DNA of 64,000 nucleotides, from assembly GCA_000955875.1 (NCBI GenBank), contig JYOE01000014.1, positions 1 through 64,000 of the forward strand, written 5' to 3'. Below the pieces are notes generated by a model. It was given only the letters and a program-made list of their open reading frames with translations. It had not been told where the DNA came from and did no database searches. Every line of letters begins with the position of its first letter. The stretch's first letter is position 1. Source of the stretch: Terrabacter sp. 28. Lineage in GTDB: Bacteria; Actinomycetota; Actinomycetes; Actinomycetales; Dermatophilaceae. A program made the position numbers and the translations under genes. This document shows positions 12,201-19,105 of this stretch, one piece after another.

Positions 12201-12253
12201 GACGACATGAGGTAACGAAAGCCCGCTCCCAGCGTCATCCGTCTGATCGACAT
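9209..12253 (-). CDS. MobF (TraA/TrwC-type) conjugative relaxase-helicase
   Basis: Nicks the transfer origin, stays covalently bound to the 5' end and unwinds the strand for export. The N-terminal catalytic Tyr is probably in GFRYLMSSV. The three-His HUH site is FEHWDSRAGDPQLHTHVVI (about residues 186-200). A RecD-like helicase follows: Walker A VGPAGTGKST near the middle, Walker B LLIVDEASMAG, and a late GYATTAHRAQGRTVD motif. The start is taken as ATG 12253 (MSIRRM); GTG 12259 or ATG 12286 are possible. At 1014 aa it is shorter than many actinobacterial MobF proteins and ends beside gene debris, so a lost C-terminal extension is possible. Confidence 0.88.
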   Translation of the reverse strand: MSIRRMTLGAGFRYLMSSVARNDAASRTSDPLTAYHSAQGTPPGRFLGNGLAGLDGGRGVRSGAVVTEENLWRMLGMLQDPMTGEQLGRSPGAAVRRCSEPDEHSSKWGRNSKTVAGFDLTFSAPKSVSVAWALAGPDMRGSIRRAHEEALQFVIRYAEREVFSTRTGRGGVVSQDVLGVVAAAFEHWDSRAGDPQLHTHVVILNRVQAASDGAWRTLDSKALFRAAVGLSELYNGVLADLLTADLRVGWEPQRRRRSAEPKWELAGVPATVQRKFSQRSDQIEQAKERLVSAFAAANGRQPTVTEVLKLRQQATLDSRPDKHVTSLAELVSGWRQRAVPDVGVEQQAWVNGLAGRNEQPLLTAGDLAGEILADTADRVLDNVAARRSTFTRPNLFAEALRQIAGVRFATPRERVVVADKVTRLAAERAVRLSPEDVDLELLPETLRRSDGTSRLRPRDAVKYSSRPIVEAEQRLLEAGRSVHGPAVDERVVAAAVGRALPGGEVLSSEQAAAVTSVATSGRRLDVLVGPAGTGKSTTMGGVRAVWEAAFGRGSVVGLAPSAAAAEVLADAVGIPTENTTKWLVELARLPDKRDRLAELTRRLRAASPSLRARALRQEAHRLADDLARFTPRPGQLLIVDEASMAGTLELDQITTAALSVGAKILLVGDWAQLSPVAAGGAFKLLATDRDAPPELHDVRRFRHEWERTASLKLRAGRPTAVEDYVRHGRVVGGDRSAILDDLFEAWRADRAAGRTTLMTAIDAQTVRELNSRARAHRVALGEVAVTGVALADGVTIGVGDVVVTRLNQRDLSSGAPGNEGAEWVKNGDQWVVTKIHPDGALHVRRPRGGRVATLPAAYVRDHVELGYATTAHRAQGRTVDTAHAYVTTSTSREPLYVMATRGREANHLYVDVITDPDPATAHQDPEPTSPEAVLRTVLARSSSDLSATETRVLEEEAAASTTRLQSEGAAVIEARRMERGARLVRAPNEESASARRLSGRGLFRADDVGRGCAN

Positions 12254-12508
12254 CGTCACCCCGAGAGCACGCGCGCGCCGGGGCACCCGCTGCCCACCGC
12301 GTCCACCTTGGTGCCAGACGTGTGGAGCGGCTGGATTGGGTTCCTAGGGCTGGGAGAACTGTTCGAGCTCGGCTGGCCGTGAGCGTCACCGGACGCGGGT
12401 TGGGACGTGAGGCAGTAGGTGGGTCGAGGAGTGGTCGGTGGCCAGAGGGCTGACATGGTCTGGGCTGCGGCTCGACAGGCAGACTGCTGGGGGCGACGTA
12501 TGCTGGCC

Positions 12509-12604
12509 GAGCCGGCGTCCGTTCTCCCCTGTACGGGCGCCGGCTCTTACGTGGGCCGTCCACATCGGCCGACAGGGCGGGCGGCCCCTCGAACACGTGT
12601 TCGA
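12509..12604. promoter_or_regulatory. Inverted repeats in the divergent region upstream of the relaxase (operator or oriT candidate)
   Basis: The 370 bp between the relaxase start and the gene at 12627 contains GAGCCGGCG (12509-12517) paired with CGCCGGCTC (12538-12546), and a perfect 16-bp palindrome TCGAACACGTGTTCGA at 12589-12604. The palindrome lies 22 bp before the ATG at 12627 and suits a dimeric repressor. MobF transfer origins commonly lie next to the relaxase gene, so the region is the best oriT candidate here, but no nic site can be named. Confidence 0.45.
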
Positions 12605-12626
12605 TGACGTGCGCGATACTTGCCGG

Positions 12627-12872
12627 ATGGCAGGCGGTTCGGGACGAGGGCATGACCACCCCATCCCGTTGCCGCCCCCGGCGCGCCGGCACTGCTGGGT
12701 TACCGGCCCGGCCTCCTCGCGAGGACCGCACCCGGGCCTCGTCGTCGAGTGGTCGCGACGGTCCGACGGCTGGTGGGCGCTGGTGGCCTACGTGATCGAA
12801 GCCTATGGCGCGGTCGTTCAGCAGTGGCTTCCTGCCCGACTACTCACGCCGACACAGCAGCACCAGCGGTGA
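12627..12872 (+). CDS. Small hypothetical protein of actinobacterial conjugative elements
   Basis: 81 aa, with PLPPPARRHCWV, then PHPGLVVEWSRRSDGWWALVAYV and VVQQWLPARLLTP. I recall this pattern (RHCWV, GLVVEW, QWLP) from small proteins near relaxase genes of actinobacterial elements, but know of no assigned function. No signal or membrane segment. ATG 12627 has a weak ribosome site; the 16-bp palindrome lies just upstream. It is probably the first gene of a short rightward unit with the gene at 12926, divergent from the relaxase. Confidence 0.6.
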   Translation: MAGGSGRGHDHPIPLPPPARRHCWVTGPASSRGPHPGLVVEWSRRSDGWWALVAYVIEAYGAVVQQWLPARLLTPTQQHQR

Positions 12873-12925
12873 CCCCGGACTTCCGTGTCGCAATCACACG
12901 AACGCGACGCGAAAGGACCATTGCC

Positions 12926-13213
12926 ATGCGACACCCTGTGGATGCCGGAGCCAGGCAGCGCCTCCTCGAGGCGCAGAGGTCCGAGACCGACGCTCTGCGC
13001 AAGGTCGAGGCGGCCGGCAAGGGTTGTGAGGCAGCCCGCCGTCGCCAAGCAGCTGCCGACGCCAAGCTGCACGAGGCTCAACGAGGACTAGTGCGCATCT
13101 CAGGCTCAGCACGCGCGGCGCTGCTGCTGGGCGTCGACGAGGCGACGCTGCGTCGGGAGATGCGTCGCGCCGAGCAGCCCCGAGATGAGCCGGGGACCGA
13201 GCCCGCGCCCTGA
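12926..13213 (+). CDS. Small coiled-coil hypothetical protein
   Basis: 95 aa, mostly helical and charged: a long Ala/Arg/Glu-rich heptad-like stretch (residues 10-55), then a helix-turn-helix-like tail (GSARAALLLGVDEATLRREM). An AAAGGA site precedes ATG 12926. The frame is open further upstream but lacks coding character there. No known enzyme motif. Its place beside the relaxase suggests an accessory or regulatory role in transfer, which is inference only. Confidence 0.6.
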   Translation: MRHPVDAGARQRLLEAQRSETDALRKVEAAGKGCEAARRRQAAADAKLHEAQRGLVRISGSARAALLLGVDEATLRREMRRAEQPRDEPGTEPAP

Positions 13214-13226
13214 TCGCGTCGGAACT

Positions 13227-13568
13227 TCAGACCGACGGCCAGCGGACCGTCAGCATGACCGAGTCCTCCACCGCCCGCCAGGCGTGGACGACGCCCGGCC
13301 CCCACAACACATAGTCGCCCTGCCGGCTCAACTCCACTTCGCGGTCAGGCAGTCGCTGGACGAAGTGCCCGGAGATCAGCACCAGCATCGACGTGCGCGT
13401 CTCGCCGGTGGTCCACTCGTCCCGCTCCTCCCCCGCCGCGTGGGTGCCCCACTTGATCTCGACGTCGGACGAGTTCGCGACGGAGTCGGGTGGCTCGACG
13501 AAGTTGCCGACCAGCCACCCGCGGTGGGCGGGGCCGTCGTCGAAGGCGTTGCCGGTCGCGATGCTCAA
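13227..13568 (-). CDS. Cupin-domain protein coupled to the upstream regulator
   Basis: 113 aa. A single cupin barrel is suggested by VEIKWGTHAAGEERDEW, a glycine-bounded middle with LISGHF, and the second motif GDYVLWGPGVVHAW with a metal-ligand His. The TTG start at 13568 overlaps the stop of the preceding gene (TTGA), which implies translational coupling. Upstream codons in this frame lie inside that gene. Cupins paired with regulators often sense small ligands; the ligand is unknown. Confidence 0.7.
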   Translation of the reverse strand: MSIATGNAFDDGPAHRGWLVGNFVEPPDSVANSSDVEIKWGTHAAGEERDEWTTGETRTSMLVLISGHFVQRLPDREVELSRQGDYVLWGPGVVHAWRAVEDSVMLTVRWPSV

Positions 13569-15118
13569 TGGGTCACTCCGATCTCGAAGTCCGGAAGTCG
13601 GACTCGGTCTGGGTTGGTCTCCGCAAGCTTCTTCAAACCTAGGGCAAAGGCAACGAGGCCCTCGTCGGACCACCGCGGGTCCTGAAGGAGCTCCTCGATC
13701 CCATCAGGGTCGGCGCTGGAGAGTCGAGAGAGTCCGCTGGACTCCCAGTTCGCCTCGACGGCTCCTCCGAAGTCGCGCCAGAACGCCTCGTCGTGGACCG
13801 CGATCAGGGCCGGGAACTCGTAGCTCCCGGCGACCAGGTTGTAGGCGAAACCGGTGAGCCGTATGTCGAGCCCGTGCGCGTCGAGCAGCCAGGCCAACGG
13901 TGCGGTCATCCGGCTCGGATGCAGCACGTCGGCCACCGTCGACCCGAAGTCGGTGCTGTCGACCTCTGCTCTGCCGAAGAGCTCTTCCTCGAGCTCTCGC
14001 AGCAACGTGGTTCTGATGTCGACCTCGGCCGGCGGTTCGTTCGTGGGCTGGTGGAAACATTTGGGGATGACAGCGATCCGGCCTGTTCCGTTGACGACTC
14101 GACCGCTGCGTTCCTGAAGGAGCAGCAGGAAGTCCGCCGGTCGGTCGCCCTGCGCCGGGCGTGCGAGCGCGGTGAGCGCCAAACTTCCACCGACACACTC
14201 CCTGCCGCTCGGGTCGAAGACGCTCGCCAGGCCGGGAAGAAGCTGGTCGCGAAGCTCCATCCGGTCCGAGCCCGCGGCGACGGCCGACAGGGCCTCTGCC
14301 TCGAGCAGGTCCAAGCTCAGCGCGTACCGGGTGAAGCTGGTCAGACTGAAAGCGGCGCGTATAACGTCGGGTCGCGGCTCGCAGGACAGGAGCCGGTAGG
14401 TGGGCTGGTCGACGAGCCTCGTGCCTCCGGTGAGGCAGCGGACGAGGCGATCCTCCGCCGCGGCAATGAGGCCAGGCGATGCCTGTGGCGCGGCCGGCAC
14501 CTCCGCCCGGCTGAAGGAGAACTCTGCATCCGCGACTCGCGGCAGCCCGTCCGACGGCCACGCCTGCCTGGTCACGAGACTCGTCTCGAGACGAGTACCA
14601 GAGACCTCGAGGAACACGGCGCCTTCGATGGTGTCGCCGTCCGAGTAATAGTCCAGCAGCAGCTTTGAGAGCTCGGGCCTATCGGGTCCGCGGGCAGCGA
14701 GGACTGATGCCCGGCTGGTCTTCGCCGCCGCCGCCCGGACCACCGCGTCGAAGCTCGTGCCCGGTTCGCCCTGACGGACATCGTCGAGCCACGCCAGGGA
14801 CGAGTGCAGGTGCGTTGCCTGAAGCAAGCGTTCGGTGAGGTCGCGGCGGTCTCCGCCATCCCCCGATGCGTCCGCGGCCGTGGAGCGGGCGAGCTGCTCG
14901 AAGCGCTGCTGCGCCTCCGGGGTGGCGCGGCGCAGCAGCGTGTCGAGTGCCGCCTGCATCTCCAGGGTCAGGCTGATGTCCGGGTTGGCGTGCCACTTGG
15001 CCACCGTCCGCGGTGCAGCTCCAAGAGTCTCCGCAAACGCCTCGTTCGTGAGACGCAGCGCCTGCTGAAGTCGGGCCGCCTCAGCCGGATGCCACGTCCC
15101 CACAACGCCGCCCGTCAT
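13565..15118 (-). CDS. HTH-domain regulator with a long sensor region (possibly NUDIX-related)
   Basis: 517 aa. Residues about 12-45 form an XRE-like helix-turn-helix (LTNEAFAETLGAAPRTVAKW). The remaining part has no catalytic signature I can name, but LLRELEEELFG near residue 380 resembles a degenerate NUDIX box (REXXEE without the usual spacing of G), and blocks such as IAVIPKCFHQP look conserved. Start ATG 15118. A 15-bp inverted repeat 44 bases upstream is a likely autoregulatory site. It forms a two-gene operon with the cupin at 13227 and faces genes starting at 15469. Likely controls element maintenance or transfer, by inference. Confidence 0.6.
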   Translation of the reverse strand: MTGGVVGTWHPAEAARLQQALRLTNEAFAETLGAAPRTVAKWHANPDISLTLEMQAALDTLLRRATPEAQQRFEQLARSTAADASGDGGDRRDLTERLLQATHLHSSLAWLDDVRQGEPGTSFDAVVRAAAAKTSRASVLAARGPDRPELSKLLLDYYSDGDTIEGAVFLEVSGTRLETSLVTRQAWPSDGLPRVADAEFSFSRAEVPAAPQASPGLIAAAEDRLVRCLTGGTRLVDQPTYRLLSCEPRPDVIRAAFSLTSFTRYALSLDLLEAEALSAVAAGSDRMELRDQLLPGLASVFDPSGRECVGGSLALTALARPAQGDRPADFLLLLQERSGRVVNGTGRIAVIPKCFHQPTNEPPAEVDIRTTLLRELEEELFGRAEVDSTDFGSTVADVLHPSRMTAPLAWLLDAHGLDIRLTGFAYNLVAGSYEFPALIAVHDEAFWRDFGGAVEANWESSGLSRLSSADPDGIEELLQDPRWSDEGLVAFALGLKKLAETNPDRVRLPDFEIGVTH

Positions 15119-15161
15119 GTCGTGCGCCTACCCGTGAACCCACGCATCAGCGCCAACCGAG

Positions 15162-15176
15162 TGCACTGCGAGTGCA
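15162..15176. promoter_or_regulatory. Operator candidate TGCACT-GCG-AGTGCA
   Basis: A perfect 6-bp inverted repeat with a 3-bp spacer, 44 bp upstream of the ATG of the HTH regulator and in the divergent region shared with the gene at 15469. The size fits an XRE-type dimer. No second identical copy was noticed elsewhere in the window. Confidence 0.5.
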
Positions 15177-15332
15177 TCTCGCGTTCATGGGCGTCGGCCG
15201 ACTCCGCTGGCTGACTGGTTGACATGGAAGCAGCACCCACGAAATCCGCCGCCAACGAAAGCCGCCGGCGCCATGGAGCTCCGCCGCATTGTGCCCGGAT
15301 CCACGCGAAGCGCAACCCCGGCACCTGCGATC

Positions 15333-15368
15333 TGTGGACAAGCCGCGACTGTCCGACCGTTGTCCACA
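15333..15368. other. Pair of inverted DnaA-box-like sequences (origin candidate)
   Basis: TGTGGACAA at 15333-15341 and TTGTCCACA at 15360-15368 are exact inverted copies, and each flanking base extends the match to 10 bp. TTGTCCACA is the favoured DnaA box of high-GC actinobacteria. They lie in a 350-bp gene-free stretch (15119-15468) between divergent genes. This could be a replication origin of the excised element or a DnaA-regulated promoter; there is no adjacent replication initiator, and the CHC2 primase lies 20 kb away. Confidence 0.4.
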
Positions 15369-15468
15369 GCCTGAGCCGTTCCGCGCGGCGCGGCAGGACG
15401 CAAAGCGGGACAAATGGTAGTGCGCGCAGAGCCACCAAGGCTCGGCTGAACCCACTGAGGAGCAGGCG

Positions 15469-15879
15469 ATGAACCGTCAGGACCCCAAGGCAACCGAGCT
15501 CGCAGACGCCCTGGCCGGCTGCGATCAGCTCACCCTTCGTTCCGACGAGCGGGACGACCTCTGGATGACAGTCCGCGACGTGGTCTGCACCCGAGGTCTC
15601 TGCCTCGTCGTGCCGATGGGGTCGAGCTCGCCCGTGCCGGTGACCGCAGAGCACGCGACCGACGAGCTCATCGCGGCCATGGACTGGTTGCAGTCTCACG
15701 AGCGCGAAGCACGAGCAATGTCTCCGCAGCAGCTCTTCATCATGCTGCGCGGGGTCGCGACCAAGGGCGCCCTCGGATCGGCCCGCGCGGCCCAGGCCGA
15801 TGCGCTTCACGGGATGACCCACGTGCGTCCCGGAGAGCCTGTGGTCTTCTCGGATCTGGAAAGAGCCGAGGTGGCATGA
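15469..15879 (+). CDS. Hypothetical protein of the ICE transfer region
   Basis: 136 aa, soluble, no motif I recognise. Segments such as MTVRDVVCTRGLCLVVPMGS and DELIAAMDWLQSHEREA look conserved-protein-like, and MSPQQLFIMLRGVATKGALGSAR could be a DNA-binding helical region. A strong GAGGAG precedes ATG 15469. The next gene starts three bases after its stop, so the two are co-transcribed. Its place immediately before the T4SS genes suggests an element-specific accessory or regulatory function. Confidence 0.65.
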   Translation: MNRQDPKATELADALAGCDQLTLRSDERDDLWMTVRDVVCTRGLCLVVPMGSSSPVPVTAEHATDELIAAMDWLQSHEREARAMSPQQLFIMLRGVATKGALGSARAAQADALHGMTHVRPGEPVVFSDLERAEVA

Positions 15880-15882
15880 CCC

Positions 15883-16311
15883 ATGACGCGCCTTACGTTC
15901 TGCGACTGGACGGCTGCCCAGCTCGGTCTCACGTCCACTGAGATCGACGACATCAAGCTTGCCCCGGTCTTCGACCTCTTCATCTCGCGCATCGAGGAGG
16001 CCAGGCGGCGCGGAGCCGTAGACCCGCTCACGACCGTCACGACCAAGCGGGCCGGCGGCAACTCGCGGGCGTGCACCAAGAGGATGCTCGAGCAGTTGGG
16101 CTTCTCGGCCGGCCAGCGTCGCGCGGTGCATCGCCTGCTTGCGGGGTCGCCGTCGGGGTGGCCGGGGCTGCTGCGGCTGTATGCCGTGTCCGCCGACCTC
16201 ACCAGTGGACAGCGACAGTACGCGCGCAGGCAGCTGCAGACGCTCCGGGTTCACGACGTCACCCGAAGCGGCTCGAGCGCCGGATGCGACATCAGGCCGG
16301 CAACACCGTAG
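15883..16311 (+). CDS. Hypothetical protein, second gene of a two-gene unit
   Basis: 142 aa and Arg-rich, with CDWTAAQLGLTSTEIDDIKL near the start and TKRMLEQLGFSAGQRRAVHRLLAG in the middle. Helical and basic, with no assigned family. It starts three bases behind the previous stop. Its last 60 bases overlap the 3' end of the opposing gene at 16251, so one of the two tails may be annotated too long, although both stops are clear. Confidence 0.55.
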   Translation: MTRLTFCDWTAAQLGLTSTEIDDIKLAPVFDLFISRIEEARRRGAVDPLTTVTTKRAGGNSRACTKRMLEQLGFSAGQRRAVHRLLAGSPSGWPGLLRLYAVSADLTSGQRQYARRQLQTLRVHDVTRSGSSAGCDIRPATP

Positions 16312-16727
16312 AGAGCAACGACACCAGCGACCGCCACGACCGGCGTCTGCCGGCCGGACCACAGACGCGGCAGGCCATCCCCGTAGTCGAACACGACATG
16401 TCCTCCTGAGAGGTGGGGCTCGAAGCCCAGGAGCGACCCCCACCAGAGCGACACGCATCGGCCCGAAGAGGCCCGGAGTAGAAGCCGTCGGTTGGTCACC
16501 ACGCCGACACAGGAGGTCGCGCCCTCCCATGACCCTGCGGCGAGATGCCTCAGTTCGCCGGCCACTTCGCGCCAAGCGGGTTCCCCCGCTTCAAGCACGA
16601 GTCCCGTTCGCATCACGTCGACTTCGCGTGGCGGCATGAGGCCAGCGAGCTCGAGAGCCAGGTGTCGTGCATCCTCATCGACCGCCCTCAGGTCCGGACT
16701 TCGTCGGGCACCCTTCATACGCAGCAT
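16251..16727 (-). CDS. Hypothetical protein with PH-like region and membrane segment
   Basis: 158 aa. GVVTNRRLLLRASSG and SLWWGSLLGFEPHLSGGHVVFDYGDG resemble bacterial PH-like beta-rich domains that often begin with a TNRRL motif. The tail VVAVAGVVALYGVAGLM is a single membrane helix. ATG 16727 is preferred because AGGAGGT lies eight bases upstream. A longer reading from ATG 16823 would make its start overlap that of the NlpC/P60 gene on the other strand. Function unknown. Confidence 0.6.
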   Translation of the reverse strand: MLRMKGARRSPDLRAVDEDARHLALELAGLMPPREVDVMRTGLVLEAGEPAWREVAGELRHLAAGSWEGATSCVGVVTNRRLLLRASSGRCVSLWWGSLLGFEPHLSGGHVVFDYGDGLPRLWSGRQTPVVAVAGVVALYGVAGLMSHPALEPLRVTS

Positions 16728-16821
16728 GCGGCATACCTCCTCGGCGGGGAGAACGAGACGCGCCGGGGCACCATGCGTCCGTCGATCACGAGTAGTGCCC
16801 CAAACAGTGAGTAGGCGCGGC

Positions 16822-17901
16822 ATGTCTCTGGCGAAGGCTGTGACCGGCTTGTTCGCGGGTGGCGCCGCCCTGCTCGGCGGACTCGGCGTGGTGACTGTTG
16901 CCGCGGCGCAGAGCGGCGCGCAGCCGTCCCGCCCTCCCGTATGCGTGTCGAGCGGTCCGGTGGCCGGGCTCACGCTCGCGCAGGCTCAGAACGCGCGCAC
17001 CATCATCGCGACAGGCACGCAACGGGCGGGACGGGCGGGGGCGTACATCGCCGTCATGGTTGCCTTGGCGGAGTCCGACCTGAGGATCCTGTCGAACCCC
17101 AATGACCCCTCGGGCGCAAGCCTTCCCAGCCAAGGTGTGGGCTTCGACCACGACTCTCTGGGGCTCTTCCAGCAGCGGCCCGACTGGGGGTCTGCGGCGC
17201 AGCGCATGGACGCCAAGGAGTCGACGCAGCTGTTCGTGGATGCCTTGCTGCGCGTGCCGGGGTGGCAGTCGATGACGCCCTGGTATGCCGCGCAGGCGGT
17301 TCAGCGGTCGGCGTTCACCGGGCGCCCCAGCGGCGCGAACGGCGGGTCTTCGGTTGTCGGTGAGAACTATCAGAGGCAGGCCGCCAGGGCCTCAGCGATC
17401 CTTGGGTCAGTTGGGTCCGGTCCGCCCGGAGACCTTTGCTCTGGCGCGCCGGCCGATGCTCTGACGCCGGGAGGGACGGGCACGAACGGGTTGCCGGCCG
17501 GCTTCACGATCCCTGCGGGCACGAGCCCTCGGGCGACGATCGCTGTCAGCTTCGCCGTGGCGCAGCTGGGCAAGCCCTACCTCTGGGGCGGCAACGGTCC
17601 TCGCTCCTTCGACTGCTCGGGCCTCACCCAGCAGGCCTGGCGTCGCGCTGGAGTGGGCATCGGTCGCGTGGTCGGCCAGCAGCTGCGTGACGGGACCGCG
17701 ACAACCATCACGTCGCTCGCACCCGGTGACCTGGTCATGATCCCGGGTTCCACAGGTTCGCTGGCTGCGCCTGGGCACGTCGGGATGTACATCGGTCGCG
17801 GCCTCGTCGTGAACGCGCCACGGACCGGCGACGTCGTGCGGGTCGTCTCGTACAAGTCCTTTGTTTCCGAGGGACTTGCCGGCCTGCGACACATGGCCTG
17901 A
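16822..17901 (+). CDS. VirB1-like cell-wall hydrolase with C-terminal NlpC/P60 peptidase
   Basis: 359 aa exported protein thought to open peptidoglycan for the conjugation channel. Residues 1-30 form a signal or anchor (AKAVTGLFAGGAALLGGLGVV). Residues about 50-190 are lysozyme-like: a candidate catalytic Glu in VALAESDLRIL, then DHDSLGLFQQRPDWG. A Gly/Pro linker precedes the NlpC/P60 domain with catalytic Cys265 (SFDCSGLTQQAW) and His319 (GHVGMYIG). The ATG at 16822 lacks a strong ribosome site, and GTG 16807 is an alternative. First gene of the T4SS cluster. Confidence 0.85.
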   Translation: MSLAKAVTGLFAGGAALLGGLGVVTVAAAQSGAQPSRPPVCVSSGPVAGLTLAQAQNARTIIATGTQRAGRAGAYIAVMVALAESDLRILSNPNDPSGASLPSQGVGFDHDSLGLFQQRPDWGSAAQRMDAKESTQLFVDALLRVPGWQSMTPWYAAQAVQRSAFTGRPSGANGGSSVVGENYQRQAARASAILGSVGSGPPGDLCSGAPADALTPGGTGTNGLPAGFTIPAGTSPRATIAVSFAVAQLGKPYLWGGNGPRSFDCSGLTQQAWRRAGVGIGRVVGQQLRDGTATTITSLAPGDLVMIPGSTGSLAAPGHVGMYIGRGLVVNAPRTGDVVRVVSYKSFVSEGLAGLRHMA

Positions 17902-18009
17902 TGGTCGCAGCGGGTTGCCCTCTGGGCTTCCCCGACCAATGGTGCCCCGATGTCTCTCTATGGCAGCCATGCGCGGAACTGGTCCGCGCCGGCTGCGAGA
18001 GGCACACCG

Positions 18010-18303
18010 ATGAAGACCTGGATGATTCCCTCCGTCGACGTCCCGCCGAACCACAACGGCCTGCCGGGCATCGCCGCGATCGAGAAGATCGTCGGCGCGC
18101 TCCTCACCTTCGGTCTGATCGCGGCGGTCGCGGGCATCGCCATCTCCGCGATCGCGTGGGCGATCGGCTCGCACTCGTCCAACCCTCACGTGGCTGGTCG
18201 CGGCAAGACCGGGGTCCTCGTGTCCGCGGGGGCGGCAATGCTGATCGGCGCCGCGAACACGTTGGTCACCTTCTTTAGCGCAGCGGGCTCTGCGGTCCAG
18301 TGA
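18010..18303 (+). CDS. VirB2/TrbC-like small membrane pilin candidate
   Basis: 97 aa with two hydrophobic helices: IVGALLTFGLIAAVAGIAISAIAWAIG and a second at GVLVSAGAAMLIGAANTLVTFF, separated by a short polar loop. This size and topology match VirB2/TrbC-type pilins or pore subunits. ATG 18010 follows GAGAGG by seven bases; an upstream ATG (17950) would add a polar extension with a poorer site. The next gene begins one base after its stop. The assignment rests on topology and position, not on a motif. Confidence 0.6.
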   Translation: MKTWMIPSVDVPPNHNGLPGIAAIEKIVGALLTFGLIAAVAGIAISAIAWAIGSHSSNPHVAGRGKTGVLVSAGAAMLIGAANTLVTFFSAAGSAVQ

Positions 18304-18304
18304 C

Positions 18305-19105
18305 ATGCGCTCGCCCTCGCTTCGCCGATTCCTTGTCGCGGCCGGCGCCGTCGCCCTGCTCATTGGCATCGCCCTCGCTGTGGCGCGGACCCGTTCCGGC
18401 AGTCCGACGACCGTTTCGGCGGGGCCCGTGACACCGGCGACCCGCTCGGCAGTCAGCGCCCCCGAGCCGACAACCGGCACTCCGGCGGGCTCCGATCCGA
18501 TTGGCGATCCGCTCGCGGCCGACCTGCAACGACTGCGCGCCAGCGAACCGATCCGCCCCGGACGCACGGAGCGACGCATCACCGGCGAGGCGGCTCAGCA
18601 GCCCGACCTGTATGCCGCCGAGTTCGTGCGCCGGTTGCTGACCCAGGACTACCGCACCGCTCGGGCGGAGCACCTCGCCTGGGTGCAGTCCGAGGCGGCC
18701 CAGACATCAGAGCCGCTCGTCGTGGGCCTGGTCCCCGAAGATCTTCGCGGGCGACTTGCGGTCTACTCGGTGTCGAAGTCTGGCGATCAGACCCCGGCCG
18801 TGCCCAGCCCCAACGAATGGGTTGCCCTCGGCGTGCAGGACGCCTACACGACGGTGCAGATCCAACGCGTCGAGGAGCCGATGGCGTGGAGCACCGCGGT
18901 GTCCAGCGGTCGCATCAGCGACCCTGGGATCACCGGCAGGGAAGTCTCCGCGGCCGTCACCCTCCACTACCGCAAGGGCGGACGCCCTGCGCTTGCCACA
19001 AGCTCGGTCGCCATGACTCTCAACATCCAAGGACCGCCGACACGAGGCACCTGGGGCTTCGTGACAGCCGTGACCTACTCGGCGCTGCCGGTGAGCTCCT
19101 CATGA
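18305..19105 (+). CDS. Conjugation protein with one N-terminal membrane helix (VirB8-like candidate)
   Basis: 266 aa. Residues about 8-28 form a membrane helix (FLVAAGAVALLIGIALAVA), then a low-complexity linker and an extracytoplasmic domain rich in beta strands. A bitopic protein with an NTF2-like outer domain at this position would be the VirB8/TcpC equivalent, but no diagnostic motif is visible. It is co-transcribed: one base after the pilin gene, and it overlaps the next gene by four bases (ATGA). Confidence 0.5.
   Translation: MRSPSLRRFLVAAGAVALLIGIALAVARTRSGSPTTVSAGPVTPATRSAVSAPEPTTGTPAGSDPIGDPLAADLQRLRASEPIRPGRTERRITGEAAQQPDLYAAEFVRRLLTQDYRTARAEHLAWVQSEAAQTSEPLVVGLVPEDLRGRLAVYSVSKSGDQTPAVPSPNEWVALGVQDAYTTVQIQRVEEPMAWSTAVSSGRISDPGITGREVSAAVTLHYRKGGRPALATSSVAMTLNIQGPPTRGTWGFVTAVTYSALPVSSS

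Noticed and set aside
15224..15472. 82-codon plus-strand frame over the DnaA-box region
   Set aside because: Composition is Arg/Ser-rich without motif, it overlaps the start of the next gene and covers regulatory repeats.
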